A stretch of DNA of 64,000 nucleotides from positions 1,644,381-1,708,380 of the forward strand of contig JAQFVV010012489.1 of the NCBI GenBank assembly GCA_028023455.1. Direction: 5' to 3'. Shown here in pieces: positions 14,231-26,136 of this stretch (positions within the stretch are counted from its first letter, which is position 1; the number at the start of each line of letters is the position of its first letter). The translations under genes were made by a program, and so were the position numbers. The stretch comes from Epiperipatus broadwayi. Its lineage: Eukaryota; Onychophora; Udeonychophora; Euonychophora; Peripatidae. Below the pieces are notes generated by a model. The model was not told the DNA's origin, searched no databases, and saw only the letters and a program-made list of their open reading frames with translations.

Positions 14231-14457
14231 TTATATATAGAGCTTGCAAAATAAGCTCTTAATAAGCTTTGAGAATATCCCCAACATCAGACCGGTTTCT
14301 GCTACTGGCATTGTGAGGTCCTAGGATATTCAAGCATTTGATCTAATGCTTGAATATCCTAGCACCTCACTGGTGATATCAGTAGCACAAACCAATCTGG
14401 GGTTGGGAATATTTTCAAAGCTTGTTAAGAGCTTACTTTGTGAGCTCTATATATAAC
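14231..14457. repeat. 227-bp palindromic (fold-back) element
   Basis: The sequence opens with TTATATATAGAGCTTGCAAA and closes with its near-exact inverse. The arms meet near 14342 in AAGCATTTGATCTAATGCTT. Arm identity is high across the more GC-rich middle (TGCTACTGGCATTGTGAGGT and its inverted partner). There is no ORF. Length and compactness fit a MITE-like or fold-back element. Confidence 0.9.
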
Positions 14458-14667
14458 ATTTGTAAACACAAGCTTACTAAATTAGGTCATGTGACATCTG
14501 ACTTGATGTTTTTGTAATTATTTTCATTATATGATATTAATAACAATAGTACACAGACTACAATATAAGAATACATTTTGAATAGTATTATTCTCCTCAC
14601 TTCTTCTAATGTTATTAGAACTGCCCAGTGATAACAGTAGCATAGAAATCAGACTTGGTGTCTTTAG

Positions 14668-14769
14668 ATTTGTAAATATTAAATTTAAAGTGATGTTCTA
14701 ACCAAGTAGCCATTGACAGAATATCCTAGTTTGTTAGAAAATCATCTTAAATTTAATATTCACAAATGT
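14668..14769. repeat. Short inverted repeat overlapping the SINE head
   Basis: The segment 14668-14704 (ATTTGTAAATATTAAATTTAAAG) recurs inverted at 14735-14769. The right arm forms part of the adjacent tRNA-derived SINE, so the left arm may be an inverted SINE fragment. Confidence 0.6.
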
Positions 14770-14850
14770 AAAGGTTCCATGTTCAATTCTCATACTATTT
14801 CTATCACTGATAAAAGCAACATCGGAATAAGAGTGAGAAATTACAGGACT
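14720..14850 (+). mobile_element. tRNA-derived SINE, family A
   Basis: An A-box-like segment (ATCCTAGTTTGTTAGAAAATC) is followed about 50 bp on by a B-box-like segment (GGTTCCATGTTCAATTC), the layout of an internal pol III promoter. The same arrangement, plus a shared downstream body containing CTGATAAAAGCAACATC, recurs at 38326-38450. The source tRNA cannot be named because the head has drifted. Confidence 0.6.
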
Positions 14851-16199
14851 GAAAAAATAGGCTATATTCTAAGCCGTGTATATTACCAATAAGTTTAAAT
14901 AAAGTGTAATTATTTTTAAACGCATATAACAATTAATATTAGATTATAAAAATAAGCCAAAATATCATTAAAAATGTAGCTTAATGGTTAATTATCCCTA
15001 GGTACTTATTAAATTTTAAGCTAATATATTACATTCTGCATTCAAAAGGATAACGATTAAATAATTAGATTTGCTAGCATATTAAAATTTATTCAAACAT
15101 TTTTTTAAAAATAAATTACTAATCTTATCAAATTAATAAAATAATAATCATTTATTATATATAATTCATTTTACTCAGATCAAGTGGTTTAGAAAAAACG
15201 ATTTGTCAACTACATGTGTACGGCGGCACCAAACATTAACGTCAATTAGTTACAAAATGTTTAATCATGAGCATTAATAGTTCATTTTTAAAATCACATG
15301 TTAAATAGTTTAACATAAAGAAAACAACAGAATTTTAGGAATTCGTGGTATGTTATTTAAAGATAAAATTGTAGAAATTGCAATTCACAGCTGAATAACA
15401 GACAACAAAGAATAAGTAAATGTATATTAAATCTCTTACAAAACGAAAACTTTCTATAAAAATAAATAACTATAAAAATTATAAAAATAAAATTAATCTC
15501 AAATGCAATGCTTCTTATTCTAATCAACACGTTTCAAACTATTAAAAAAATATTTTCATATATATAATATTTATATGTTTTGGTTAATTAGTATCTTATA
15601 CAATTAATTCAATTTATAAATGTTAAATTTTTTGTTCCCATTTAATTGATTATCAATGTTTTTAGATAAATGCATTAATAATTATTTCAATCACTCATTA
15701 TGTTAAAGACATATATGATTTATTAGCTTAGATATAAATAATAAAATGTAAAGATTAATATATTTATTCTTTTTAAATACAATCAAATAGTCTCATTAAT
15801 TTAACAACACTCTTCTTTTCCATGTGCATTCGGATGGAGTCAAATTGATAATAAAATGATGTTGCATTTTAAAAAAAAATAGTTATAACAATCTTTTATT
15901 AAAGTTAAACTTTACATTTAAGCTAAAAATAGTGTAATCTCTAGCTTAATAAATGATTTGTGATAATCATTAATATATATAAATACTGTTGTCAAATAAG
16001 GTTGTGCAAAGAAATTTAGCACTTGTAAATTGAAGAATTTATTTTTTAATAAATGAATTTTTTTTTTGTCTTGACTTAACTATTAACAAAATATAATAAA
16101 GGAAACTACAGAAAATTCAAATAAGATGACTTTATTATCTTCAATTCTGCTTCTTTAGCTATAGATTCAATATTCACTAATTATTTAGTTCAAGCAATG
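14851..16199. other. AT-rich DNA without recognisable genes
   Basis: About 1.35 kb of extremely AT-rich sequence with no feature that I can support. Confidence 0.5.
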
Positions 16200-17700
16200 C
16201 GATGAGCTATGGTTTCTCCTTTATTGAAATCAGGAATCTCTCAACCACTATGCCCAGAGAAACCTGATCATGATTTGTGTTTGTCTACATCTCTCAGTGG
16301 CTGCTAACTTTTATTTTTAAAACAGTTAAGTTCATTAAATCTGAAACTGTAGTAAATTGCCCTGAATCTTTGATGAAATTTCTGTTGTGTCTAGGAAAAT
16401 CAAATTCCACTGACTTTAGTACAAAATTAATTGGAATTTTGGAAGAATTTCATTCTTTACACCATAATTATAGATTCTTAGCTTAATGATCAGAAAAAAA
16501 ATCTTGATTTAAATGAGTCTTAGATAATAAAACAGTAACTTGAATTATTGGCAATTTCGATTTACTCAATAACTTTTTATATATTTTCTGTGAAACTGTT
16601 TTTCTTCTAATATCTGGTGAAGGACTGTGTTAAAGAATAGGAAGCCTTTACATAAGAATATACTTCAGTAGTCTAGTAATATTTCCATTGAAATATTTAC
16701 TTGAAAATCCAAAAGTTTAATGTGAACAATTTCCCTTCAAAGGTACAGTGTTTTCCAAAAGAATATGCTAGTGATAAAAAAGCTGCGAATAAAGTATTTG
16801 CAACCCACCCCCCAAGCTTTTCAAGATGGTTATATCTAAAAATTTATCTTAGATATTAGTTTAGATAAATTATGAAAATAAACCTAATCTATGATTCATG
16901 GTTATTTTTAAATAGTGTGGGATAGGATTCTCTTTTGTACTATTTTTAATGAATTAGAAAAAAGATTCCAAACTTTGAACAATGTTTCCAATTACTTAAT
17001 ATTCTACTGAGATGCTTTTCTTTTGCAGAAATGATCTGTCTTGAGAAGACAAATCAATATTATCACCATAAATGAATTTCCTGTATTCTGTTATTAGAAG
17101 GTCATTGAAGAATACATTAAATAAAAGTTATGAAAACAGAACTCTGTGGTAGAATGTTCTATAAAATTTTTAAATTACTGTTAATTATTATCTAGTAAAC
17201 TTAAATTTTTCCTAGTGGATAACATTTTTTTTAAGTGTCATAGCATTGGCTGGGACGCAAACCCACAACCCGGGCAACTGCCTGCTAGTGCAAGGCAGTC
17301 TAGTTTTACAAGATCATTTTTTTCCGAATAGAATTATAAGCTAAAGTTGGATCAATAAAGATAGCACCAGTTTTTTTAATTTCTTTTAATAGACTTTTCA
17401 ATACAAGTTGTTAAAAATAAAATGTGTTCACATTACCTGCTTTTTTGGCTTAAACTCAGGTCAACTTCTAGCAAAATATTTATTAATATGATTCTTTCAA
17501 AAATCTTGATATTGGACAATATTTTTTTGAATAATTGTTGCTTTGTTGGCTTTTATGCCAACTTTTTGAAATAGATTTTGTTTTTCAAACTTCTGTTTGA
17601 TTTTGGATCCTAATTTTTTTAAAAACTCTGGGAAAATATCTTGTGCTATTGGATTTTTTTGGTTTAAGACCTTCAAGATCAAGTTTATGTTCATTACCTA
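16200..17700 (-). pseudogene. Jockey/CR1-like LINE reverse transcriptase carcass
   Basis: Read on the minus strand, from 17700 down, this is the second half of a non-LTR retrotransposon ORF broken by stops and frameshifts. Recognisable pieces in order are: a KILERI-like stretch; KTGAIFIDPTLAYNSI, matching the family's KTGAVFVDLTAAYDTV palm motif; LLFNVFFNDL; and FIYGDNI at about 17060-17071, where the catalytic YADD box has become YGDN. Further on come a TLFAAF stretch and FDFPRHN near the C-terminus. A tRNA-derived SINE interrupts the frame at 17234-17325. The 3' end near 16205-16270 shares about 60 bp with the end of the LINE at 28.4 kb. The element is dead: it has multiple stops and has lost a catalytic aspartate. 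Confidence 0.75.
17234..17325 (-). mobile_element. tRNA-derived SINE, family C (copy 1, nested in a LINE)
   Basis: The minus strand holds a tRNA-like unit with the B-box-like GGGTTTGCGTCCC, followed by the family's end sequence GCCAATGCTATGACAC and an A-rich tail. The same end (GATGCTATGACRYATG) occurs at 43.8, 46.5 and 52.0 kb. The insertion splits the reverse transcriptase frame of the surrounding LINE and so is younger than that LINE. Confidence 0.75.
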
Positions 17701-17714
17701 TTACTATTTTTTAT

Positions 17715-17924
17715 AAACATCATATGATCACCATTTCTTATGCTTGCTCTTATGAAGTGTTCTCAGATGCAAGGCTTCTCACTGACAAAGGCCACAAGCC
17801 AGAAACTAGTCTCGGGATATTGGATGAGTAGGCACTAGATGAGGATTTTATGCATAAGCCTTTTGGCATCCATTGATTACTCTGGCTTGTATTGAGTGGC
17901 AATATGTATAGAGAGTTTTGCCTG
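17715..17924 (+). mobile_element. Short repeat family M, full copy with target-site duplication
   Basis: A sequence of about 210 bp runs from AAACATCATATGATCACCAT to GAGAGTTTTGCCTG. It is flanked on both sides by TTACTATTTTTTAT (17701-17714 and 17925-17938), a 14-bp target-site duplication. Related copies or fragments lie at 25.5, 36.8, 54.2, 63.4 and 63.8 kb. No ORF is conserved between copies. A 14-bp duplication suits LINE-mediated insertion better than most cut-and-paste elements. It contains CTGACAAAGGCCACAAGCC followed by AGAAAC (see findings). Confidence 0.8.
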
Positions 17925-17938
17925 TTACTATTTTTTAT

Positions 17939-20900
17939 GAGATTAACTAGCAGTGATAGTAAAAGTTCTCTTTTTTAGAGGTATTCTTTTACAACAATCA
18001 AACTTATTTAAAAATGACCAGATCTTATGAGTAGATTTGATACACTTCTGTTTTTTCATTTGTTCTTCTCTATTTTGTTTATCTCACATCATCCAATGAT
18101 TTTACAAGTTTGTCAACTTATGAATTGTTAATAAATAAAAACTGGCTATTGAAAGTTCATTTGTTTTAGTTATGAAGGGTCTTCCATATTCTCAAGATAT
18201 GAACTCTACAGCTGCTATAGTTATGAATTTGTTAAACCTTTTATAGCAAGAGAGAATTAGAGAGATTCTATTAATATTCCATTTATGATGAGTAGTATAT
18301 CAACTCATCATTTCTTAAATTCCACCTCAGAAATGGATAGCCTTCAAATATAAAATACAGTTATTAAATTTAATTTACAATAACAAGAAAGAAATGATGC
18401 AATATCAATAGTTCAGCAGATAATGAGAAATCATTTTGTCAAAAGATCACATAAATTAGGATATGCTTCTGACCTCCAGTTACCTAAATAGAATGTTTCT
18501 CTTGCTTGGGGTCATAAAGTAAGTGAATATTGTTTAAATTCAACTATAGAAAAAGGTGACTATGTGCTCAATTCTCATTTGCATATCCTCTAAGATTACT
18601 TTGAAAATTGAAATCTCTTATAAATACTGAAAGTTTAGAAAGAACTGAAAGAGAAGGTTAGGACCAGTATTAAGATGTTTTCTATACATCATACATAAAT
18701 TATCTTATGTAAATAATGCTTGCAATATCATTTAAACTATCATCAACAGAAGTTGCTGTTTTAACAAATAGTTTGAAATAAAAGTAGTCATATCATGTTT
18801 ATAATCTATTCTATCAAATATCAATGAAAATCTATGGATGTTATGAAAGATGTGCTTAATTAAAAAAATAATGAGCTTCCTGAAAAAAAATCTATATTAA
18901 TGTTTGTGCTAAACAATTAATATATATTTGTAGAGGATTGCCATTTTTAATTTTGATATGCAGTCAGTAGGATTTCTTCACCATCTTCTATATAAAAAGA
19001 AAGTGTAGACTTGGCACTTAATCTGTTCCATATTTTCCAACACCACATACTCACTTTTTTATCTTCAAAGCTTAGCATCATCATCACTACAGTCCTGTAA
19101 TGGCTCTCACTATAATGTTGACAAAGTTCATGTAATAGATTTTATACTTTTATAATTTGCTATCTTTTACCAGGTGTTCATCATAATGAATTCTGATTTT
19201 CATTTAGAGACAATTTATTTCACATGCTAATGCATATCACTTGCAGGTGGGCTATAAAAAGGTTTTTATTAACCCACTCTGTAGAATTGCAATAAGTACT
19301 AAATGAAGATGATGGTGACACATGAGGAATTATGAATTGGAATAAGAAAGCATCTTGAGGATCATTTACCTTTTTTGAGAGATTCTTATTCATATGTTTG
19401 AAAAATATATATAACAATTTGAGGTTTAAAATATATCTCACATAATATAAAAATCTATTGTGTAATGGTTATTACTTCTTTAATATAATCATGAATTGGC
19501 ATTCAAATTTGTGTAGAATTTAAGAACATTTTCACATTAAAAGCATTTCCAAACAAGTTCAAGAAATTTTAAAATAGCTTGTCCATGTCACCTAAATGGT
19601 TTTTTCAACCAGTGATTGATCAATATATATCTAACGATTGTTGATAAAAATACTAGAAAGATTTTACCTTACAGAAAGTTATTCAAAGCTGTTTTACTGT
19701 TAATTTTTTTCTGTCTTATACAACAGTAATATTTATCTTCAAAAATAAACAAGCAATGAATTAATAATAGATATGAGCTGATTGGACATAGATGTTTCTG
19801 GATACCTGATATTTTTAGAGCTATAAATAATTATTATACTCTTCAAATTAATAATTGAAGGTGTTACTCTTCTTAGATATTGAAATTTTTTTTTAGCACT
19901 ATGTATTTAAAAGTGGATCTATATATATTTGTTTTAGAATCAAAATATAAAAAAATATCACATGATCGCACTTTACATAATGCTTTGTAAGAACAAATCC
20001 TGTGCATACTTCAGTGCTGCTATTTATGTATGCTTGACCAATCAAGAAAAACTAGATGGTTATCCTCATTAACTTCATACCTATGGCTATAATATTCCTA
20101 TTCCATACAAGTTTCTGACTTATGATATTTATCAGGGAGAAGTTTGTAATGAAAACCAGAATATATAACTAAGTAAGCAAGCAAACTTGTATTCAAATTA
20201 TTGAAATGGTTTTTTAAATTTCAGATAGGTAACTTGAAAATTTAAAAAAAAAAGTCTAAAGCTGATTTTTGGATGAAAGAAGAACTCAAAAATTTCAATT
20301 CATTAGATTCTGTTATCAGCTTTTCAATAAAGAAGGGATAAATAAAAAATTAATCAGGATGTAGATATGATATCTAGCATTGAAAGTGGGTTTAATAAGC
20401 ACTACTATGAAATATTTATTGGTTACTCAAGTATACAATAGATGGTGGCAATGAATTAAAGCAGAATTTGCTACTGAAAAATATTTTGCAATTTTGATCT
20501 CTGTAAATATATAGCTTGCACTTAACATAGATAACCCTGCAGTAATAGGAGGTAAATGCAAGGTTATTTCTAGCTAAAAGGTTCTGTCAAAAAGAAATGT
20601 ATAGACTGTGAAGAAAAAATAACCTAATTTAATGCAATCTTTATCACTTACAAAGATTAAATCATCTCTGCTATCAGAAGAAGACTATGACATAAATATC
20701 AAACTAACTTTCATATTACAACATTTCCATCTATATTTACTCACAACCTTAAGTTAGGGCTAGAAAGCAATGTAATTAATGCATGCAAATTTTTATGTTA
20801 AGATATCTGGATAGATAATATTCATTCACATGTAAAATATTTTACACAAAGAATTATGGTTATTTATATTTTTATATGCATTGTGCTATATAAGGTAAAA

Positions 20901-21119
20901 GCAAGAAATAAAGTTTCAACAAATGATTTCAATTACATAACTTGATTTGATTTCCAATATTCTAAAACAAAAGAAAAAGCTACATACAACAATCATCAGA
21001 AAATAATTGCAGAAATGACATGATGTGGAAAAGTTTCTCCTTAGAAGAAATCAGAGTTCCTCTGAATTGCATAGAACACCATATAAATTGCATAGAACAG
21101 CATATGGTTATCAGTCTGT
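17939..21119. other. AT-rich DNA without recognisable genes
   Basis: About 3.2 kb with short frames only (for example 73 codons at 19220-19441, minus). None shows a motif or a repeat partner in the window. Confidence 0.45.
21065..21106. repeat. 21-bp tandem duplication
   Basis: Two adjacent 21-bp units begin AATTGCATAGAACA and differ at one or two positions. Confidence 0.8.
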
Positions 21120-21500
21120 TGATAGTCTTTGCAGCACTATGTAGTATGCACTTGTCAATATAAACTTATGTCATCAACATCACTGATTTCAATCATTTTA
21201 ATCCCTTGCAGGATAAAAATCTTTTCAAGTTTAATTCAGTCTCTTTTCTCCACATCACGGCACCAAATTTCCTTAATTTTTCAATCATCTCACTTGTGGT
21301 CTCTTTTTAAGGTTTTTACAATCTCTTAAGAACCTGTTTAAAATTTTAATTTTCCATTTATCATCATATGTTCTAGAAATATGTCCAAGCCAGCTTCATT
21401 TTAGTATTTTAATTCTTTCAATAAGTGAATGATTTCTGTTTATTTCTCACTCTACTATTTGGTTTTCAGTTTCTTCTTGGTACTCTGACCATCTACCTAT
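21120..21500 (-). pseudogene. RTE-type LINE, C-terminal fragment
   Basis: The minus-strand translation contains WLGHISRTYDDKW, then LNRFLRDCKNLKKRPQVR. This is the hallmark C-terminal pattern of RTE-clade ORFs (WAGHIARR..D.RW, then a proline/arginine-rich GRPP..RW segment). The adjoining RIKILK fits the usual RI.KLKW lead-in, with a stop in place of tryptophan. Nothing upstream of this region is preserved, so it is a heavily 5'-truncated insertion. The same C-terminal pattern is found at 55.6-57.1 kb and 60.9-61.1 kb. Confidence 0.7.
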
Positions 21501-23739
21501 CTATAATTAAACATGTTATTTTTTAGTGAATAATTCATATTTTTAATGTTCACTCTGGGTAAAAAGAAAGTGAAAAAAAAAATATAAATTGGTATGCCAT
21601 TTATATAATATTGTCCTGGAAGATCTATTGATAAAGATAAAAAGATTTTATACTGAAGTAAACATTATTATTCAATACATATATGCAAATGTAGGTGTAT
21701 GTGGATATATATATTCTTTGCAATTTTAACGTATGAATTTGAGTTATTTTTCTAAATATTTTGGTCTAAGATATTTTTTTCAGATCCCTTATGTGTCAAA
21801 CGTTTTTTTCAGATTTTCTATGTTCTTATTGTCATTCTATGATCTCTTTTCCTACTCAATTTCTAACTAACTTTTCTACATGATTTAAATATTTATTTTT
21901 ACTTGCATTCCAATAAAATATGGTATGGATATGTAAAAAAAAACATTACATTTATATATATACATACCATACATTGACCTCCTAATATAATGATCATAGA
22001 GAATCATTAAATCTATGTAACATGCGTTGAATTTATTTTAGTGCCAACATAACTTAGACTCATTAAAATTTTTGCCTTAATTATGTTTTAATTGATCAAA
22101 TTACATTTTTTTTGTGAATTTTCAGAGCAGATTTTTATATGTTGGCTAATTTATCAAATGTTCAACTTCATAAATCCCGTTAAAGAAAGCATACAACATA
22201 AAAAAGCAATTAACTAACATTTTATGAGACATGAAATTTTCTTTTTCTTCATAAAGAAAACAAACATATCACTACTACGGGAATGAAGTTAACAAAAAAA
22301 AAAAAACTTTTATAAATTAAGAAATCTTTCTTACCTGACTTAAAAGTAAACAATATTAAAAGTTAATACTTCAGACAAATAGATAATCTTTCTTATAGTA
22401 AACACAAATAATAGAAAATATATACTTTCTTTATACACACATATAAAAACTATATGTTAATGAATGCTCTAAGGTTGTTTTCAACAATTGGAAATTATAA
22501 AAATTTTCTTCTATGTTTAGTTATGCAGGCTCTTCAATAAAAATAATCTAATAGTTTGTTATGAGTTCATAAGAAGTTTATATATTGAAAGTGATGGAGC
22601 AGTGTAACAATCTGTAAGTCTTGAGCTTCCAAATTTAGCAGTCAAACATCACATTAAATGATGCAGATGTTTAGACCTTTAAAGATACATTTATTATTAT
22701 AATCATTAGTAATCAAATGGTTGGATTCTCTGGAGGTTATTTGATGTTTAACTGGAACTAAAAAATTCAGCTTTAATTCAGAACTTTGGGTTTTTCAAAC
22801 CCATTCTTTTTCAGTGCAAATCTAAGCAGGGCAATATCATGATTAAGTTATCCATTTTATGGGACATCATTCTTTTTATATAGATATCTTACTAATGAAT
22901 TTATTAGTAAATGTTTGACATGATCAGAATTTGTTCAGTGCTAATATTTTATTTTGTTCTTTATCAATTTAATATGTTTGATATTGAAAGATAAGTTATA
23001 GCAGTATGTTATAAAAAATATGATCATTTGTGCTTCAAAAAAGGTTCATATTTAAATATAATTAAAAATTCTTATTTATTTTTTCTTGCTATCCATTTTC
23101 TCAAACATTGTTGCCAGCTTAAAGATGTGAAATTGTGTATTACACTTTTGTTTCTGTATCAAATTAATAAAGAGTAAAAAAAAATACTGTAGCTTGAACA
23201 AATTCTAATATTGGTAAGCATAAATCATTTATTGGATTATGTAAATGGTGTATATTTCAATGATTTTTGCCAGAAGCAGATCAACTAATCATAAACTGTT
23301 TAGGAAATCTGTTGGTACTTAAAGTTTTTCATTATTTAATGTTTTATAATAAGTAGAATAACTACTGATCCTTAACATAAATAAAAGATAAACTACAAAA
23401 ATTTTATCATATACTGTTTAAGTTTATTGATGATAATTTGTACTAAGTTATTAAACATGAATATGTTAATAGATATTTCTTAAATAACAATACATTATTA
23501 AATTTGTTCATATAATTTTTTCCATACATGTCTTTATTTCAACTAAATTCAAATTCCTATATTGGCATTTGGAACAATAAAATAGCAAAATTATTATTTA
23601 ACAGTTAAAAACTTTTCATTCTGATAAATAAATAACTATCCAATCTATATTAAAAGCTAAAACTATTAATAATTTGATAATAAAAAAACAGCTGATTAGG
23701 ATATCAAATAATGTTTAACAATTGTTATATTTTGATTTA
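21501..23739. other. AT-rich DNA, mostly unannotated
   Basis: No gene is supported. A stretch at about 22705-22800 (CTGGAGGTTATTTGATGTTT and what follows) resembles 44050-44135 and is listed separately. Confidence 0.45.
22705..22800 (+). repeat. Diverged dispersed repeat (partner at 44.05 kb)
   Basis: ATCAAATGGTTGGATTCTC, CTGGAGGTTATTTGATGTTT and the following AATTCAGAACTTTGGGTT align in order with 44050-44135, with roughly one difference every four or five bases. The repeat class is unknown. Confidence 0.5.
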
Positions 23740-23880
23740 CAGGTGTCAAACTTACTCCACTCACAACTTTGACACCATCCACTCTAGATAAATATAGTAC
23801 TGAATATCACTAATCATTTATTAACTTAGAGATTGTCTCCTTCCCAGATATATATTTTAAACCTTAGTTAAAGAATAATA
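23740..23880. repeat. Partial copy of the 24.05 kb fold-back
   Basis: TTTGATTTACAGGTGTCAAA through TTAACTTAGAGATTGTCTCC matches, in inverted sense, the right arm of the neighbouring fold-back at 24040-24395, with moderate divergence. Confidence 0.7.
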
Positions 23881-24039
23881 TATCTGATTTTATTTACTTA
23901 AGCCCACATAGAGATTAAGTTATTCACATTCCTCTTTTCCATGTATATCTTTAATGAATATATTAAACAGTATCCATACGACCACACATTCTTTTCAAAT
24001 CAACAAATAAAGATACAATAAAAGTAAAATAACTGCCTA

Positions 24040-24395
24040 GATACATTTCTCGCTGCACCAGCATTCATTAGTTAATCTTGCTCACCATCTCTCATATTTA
24101 TCTTTATTATATGTACAATATTTATCAATAGTAAATTGCTACATTTTGATTTATAAGCATCAAATTTATTCCACCCACAGCTTTGACAACATCCATTCTA
24201 GATAGATGGGGTTAGAGACAGTCTCTAGTTAATAAATGATTGGTGATAATCAGAATGGATGGTGACAGAGTTATGAGTGGAGTATGATACTTATAAATCA
24301 AAACCTAACAATTTATTAATAATAAATATTGTATGTATAATAAAAGACATAGATAAAAGATGGTGACTTGTACCAACTGATGAATCCTAGTTCAG
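24040..24395. repeat. Fold-back repeat with family-N-like terminus
   Basis: The arms at about 24040-24195 and 24230-24395 are inverted copies. Both contain TTTTGATTTATAAG, a CTCCACTCATAACT-like block and CCATCCATTCT. The outer right end, read inverted, is ATTTCATGCTGAACTAGGAT followed by TCATCAGTTGGT. It closely resembles the internal ATTTCATGCTAAACCAGCAA segment of the repeats at 34.3-38.2 kb. There is no coding potential. Confidence 0.78.
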
Positions 24396-25519
24396 CATGA
24401 AATGCATTTTAAGGATCATTTGTTTTTTTATTATATATTTAGTCATATGCATTGAAAAAAATGTGTGATAAAAATTGGACTTTCTAATGTCTTCTGCTGG
24501 ATTTTTAAAAGAGTTTGTGTAATTATCATTTTAATACTAAACTACACCGCATACGACTTAAAAGTAGAAACAGTTAGCATTTATAATAAATAAAGAGTTT
24601 TAAAATTGATGGATTATGATCATCTTTGCCTAAAGACTCTCTGTATCATAAAATATACTTTTTAGAAAATGCTTCATAGGGTATACTAAAATTCTCATTA
24701 AGGAAAATGTAAGGTATGTACTGTGTGTATGTGTAATTGATGTGATCATTTTGGATTTTTTGACATATAAATTCAAGTCTTTAAAACTGATGAACATGAA
24801 AGATATATATATATATTATTTAAAAAGTTACTTATTAAAAAATTACCAAACATTTAAATAGATTGGGAAAATAAATGAGGCTGTAAAGTTGTAAGTTTGT
24901 GTAAATTACATTTAAAAATCAATTTAAAAAATAATCAAATGATTTTCTTGCTCAAAAATGAATAAAAAGATTAAGTAATGGAAATAAGGAAACTCAAGCC
25001 ATAATTCATAGACTTTGAGCTCCAGATTCTGTATCTAGGATGGTATATGAGGCAAAACAAATATGATAGATTATAAAACCATCATATAATATTTCTTATA
25101 GCAAATCATTATTAAATATCGTGTTTTCATTTCAGGTATATGATTCTTTTTCATAACTATTTTGCCAAAGATTGATTAAAGGCAAGTAAGCTACAAATTA
25201 TTTATATAAATTTAATTGGCCAGTATTTTACAAGCTGTCTTCTTTATTTATGTCTTAGAAATATTAAAAATTGATATTTTATTGTTTAATCACCATTTAT
25301 TCAAAATGTGTCCAACAGTTATAACAGTTATTTTCTTTGATATTTTTTTTTCTGATTCCCTTTCTGCATAATTTTTCAGTGAAATATTTGAATTCAATTC
25401 TCAACAATTTTCTACACAATATTCTTTAAAATTCCAAGATTCTTCACACTGAATATTTTGTTATATTACTGATTAGTATGTGCATTTCCATGTCAAATTT
25501 AGACTGTAATCCGAGTCTT
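24396..25519. other. Unannotated AT-rich DNA
   Basis: No gene, RNA or repeat that I can support. Confidence 0.45.
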
Positions 25520-25640
25520 TGCTTTACACAGAGGCAAAACTCTCCATACAGTAGAGCCACTCAGTGCAAGCCAGAGTAATCAATAGATGTTTGGAGAGTT
25601 TTGCTTCTGTGTAAACAGCTTGTGTAAGCATAAAGATTGG
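25520..25640. repeat. Family M fold-back fragment
   Basis: ACAGAGGCAAAACTCTCC near the left end is inverted as GGAGAGTTTTGCTTCTGTG on the right. Between them lies CACTCAGTGCAAGCCAGAG, TAATCAATAGATG, the end sequence of family M. The central part of the family is missing, so this is an internally deleted fold-back copy. Confidence 0.75.
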
Positions 25641-26136
25641 TAATTATTTGATATTTAGTCTTTGCTTTTTAAATTCTGCCTATACTTAATATGTATAGTT
25701 TTAGGTGATTATTTTTTATTAATAATTGCTTTTGCCCCAATCATTGTTTATTCAAAATCCATATTTCTTTGCTTTTTATTCATCATCTCTAACAATGCTT
25801 TCAGTGTAAAATATTATTTATTTACATCCCATGTCTTGATGTTCTTTTACACAGTGTGATGAATACATTTTTCAAATTTTAAACTAGCATTGATTTCTTC
25901 ATATTCTTATGAGTGCTTTTGAATTATCATGGATATTTTTTAAATTTTTAATTATTTTACTGTCTGTTCCATAAAATGCAAGAGTTGTCCATAATATTTT
26001 TGATCAATGCTGGTAAATTCCTACTGAAAACTAACAAAACACTGGTATATATTGTTTTGGGGTTATTCCTGCAAAGAGTTGCAGAGTTGTAGACTGTGAC
26101 TGTTTAACTGGAAAATGTTAAATATACCTTGTGATT

